Shown: positions 61,250 to 64,000 of the stretch, piece by piece
How the letters are laid out: the number at the start of each line of letters is the position of its first letter
Numbering within the stretch: the stretch's first letter is position 1
Assembly (NCBI RefSeq): GCF_964204865.1
Contig: NC_135260.1
Coordinates: 8,184,001 to 8,248,000 of the forward strand
From: Styela clava
Taxonomy: Eukaryota; Chordata; Ascidiacea; Stolidobranchia; Styelidae
Reading direction: 5' to 3'
DNA length: 64,000 nt
The notes under the pieces: generated by a model
Seen by the model: the letters and a program-made list of their open reading frames with translations, nothing else
Databases searched by the model: none
Told to the model about the DNA's origin: nothing
Translations under genes and position numbers: made by a program

Positions 61250-62169
61250 GCTCACGCTTTCGTTTGGTTGGCAAACGCTGAGGCTTCTTTCCTATTTACA
61301 CCCTACATTTCTCGACCCTGTACAGAGATTGTGACAGTAAGGCAATCGAGGGCTCCGTGTTATTAGATACAAAACAAAAGCCAGGTAGATGATATGAAAG
61401 AATTGTATGTTTGACTTGCTTCAGAAGACAATAAGACGGCCATATTAATATGGCCAATCCCTTTGTGATTTTGATGTTTTCGATATCAAATTTCGCTTGC
61501 TTGCGTGGAAAAGAAGGTACGAGCTTTCAGTAAATGCGCGAGATTTTATTGTTTGTTGAAACTCAAAACATGTTTGTTAATGAGAGTTTAACATTCTTGA
61601 AGGCAGACGTGAGTTATTGTTGACCTGATTTCCTGTTGTTTTGCCACCTGTTAGATTACTTGGTACGTTTTTGCATTTGCGCAAACTCGATGAAGGCGAG
61701 AATGTTATTTTGTTGAAAACGGATAGATGTATCTGTAGTACAAGTTTTATATGTCTTTGGGAAAAAATATTTAAAAATAGAAGATAGTCTTCATCAGAGA
61801 GCTAATGAATAAAATTGGTAGAAAATGAAGAAGATTGTTTTACAAAAATATAATCCATACTACTTAAGTTAAAGACATTTCATTTATTTTTATATTAACT
61901 TTTAACTTAAAGTCTTGTCTTGTATATTGAATATATAATGATCTATGTATGAATAATATTATGGTAAGAAAATTAGAATGGGTAACTTGGATCTGCAGTG
62001 AAAAGATGCATTATAAGGGTGAAGATTTATGGCATTTCAGTGATTTTTTTTTAATACAAATAGAAGTTTTTATTTTTATTGCAACCAAAATACCAAGTGT
62101 TACAAATTTTTGCAATGCATTCAAAACATTTTGATTTATTGTCAGTTAGGATACATTTTGTTAAACAAT

Positions 62170-64000
<1,831 letters not shown>

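Larger units (their letters stand above)
60393..62145. other. divergent intergenic region between the two RSPH10B relatives
   Basis: Contains a candidate RFX X-box (61,236-61,249), a possible tiny secreted-peptide frame (60,863-61,006, minus) and otherwise AT-rich sequence. It should hold promoters for both flanking genes and a leader exon of RSPH10B, since its coding start lies just after a splice acceptor. Confidence 0.45.

Overview
This is a eukaryotic nuclear window from an AT-rich animal genome. Genes are split by GT-AG introns, and spacers hold many short DNA transposons. A radial-spoke gene, a PP1 glycogen-targeting-type CBM21 protein, cytosolic sulfotransferases, a TPMT-type methyltransferase and BIR-UBA-RING proteins point to an invertebrate animal with motile cilia. 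An ascidian-like tunicate is my guess, but nothing here proves the clade. Exon models were built by hand from splice sites, reading phase and family motifs. Every multi-exon model closes in frame.

Layout. 1-9.9 kb: no convincing gene; three diverged copies of a local repeat lie between about 4.0 and 8.8 kb. 9,999-12,683 (+): inhibitor-of-apoptosis (IAP) gene 1. 13,523-14,017 (-): a possible intronless orphan gene. 14.4-17.9 kb: spacer with a hAT MITE. 18,083-20,985 (-): a secreted lipocalin with a Gly/Tyr/Ser-rich cassette exon. 23,054-24,940 (+): TPMT-like methyltransferase. 25.75-27.43 kb: a hAT element nested in another, both with perfect 8-bp target duplications. 28,413-37,407 (+): IAP gene 2, whose second intron hosts an intronless PPP1R3/CBM21-like gene.

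37.69-51.33 kb: a recent tandem segmental duplication carrying two nearly identical sulfotransferase genes (39,315-42,075 and 46,016-48,578). Its right edge lies in intron 1 of the splicing factor gene RBM22 (50,945-57,385, +). 58,914-60,392 (-): an intronless RSPH10B-like gene without MORN repeats. 62,170 to the window end (+): RSPH10B with MORN repeats, cut by the window edge. A candidate RFX X-box lies between these two ciliary genes.

The genes do not form one pathway. There are local paralogue groups (two IAPs, two sulfotransferases, two RSPH10B relatives) beside housekeeping RBM22. The most unusual items are the lipocalin with a skippable low-complexity exon, the shared non-canonical zinc spacing of BIR1 in both IAPs, and the duplication breakpoint history around RBM22.
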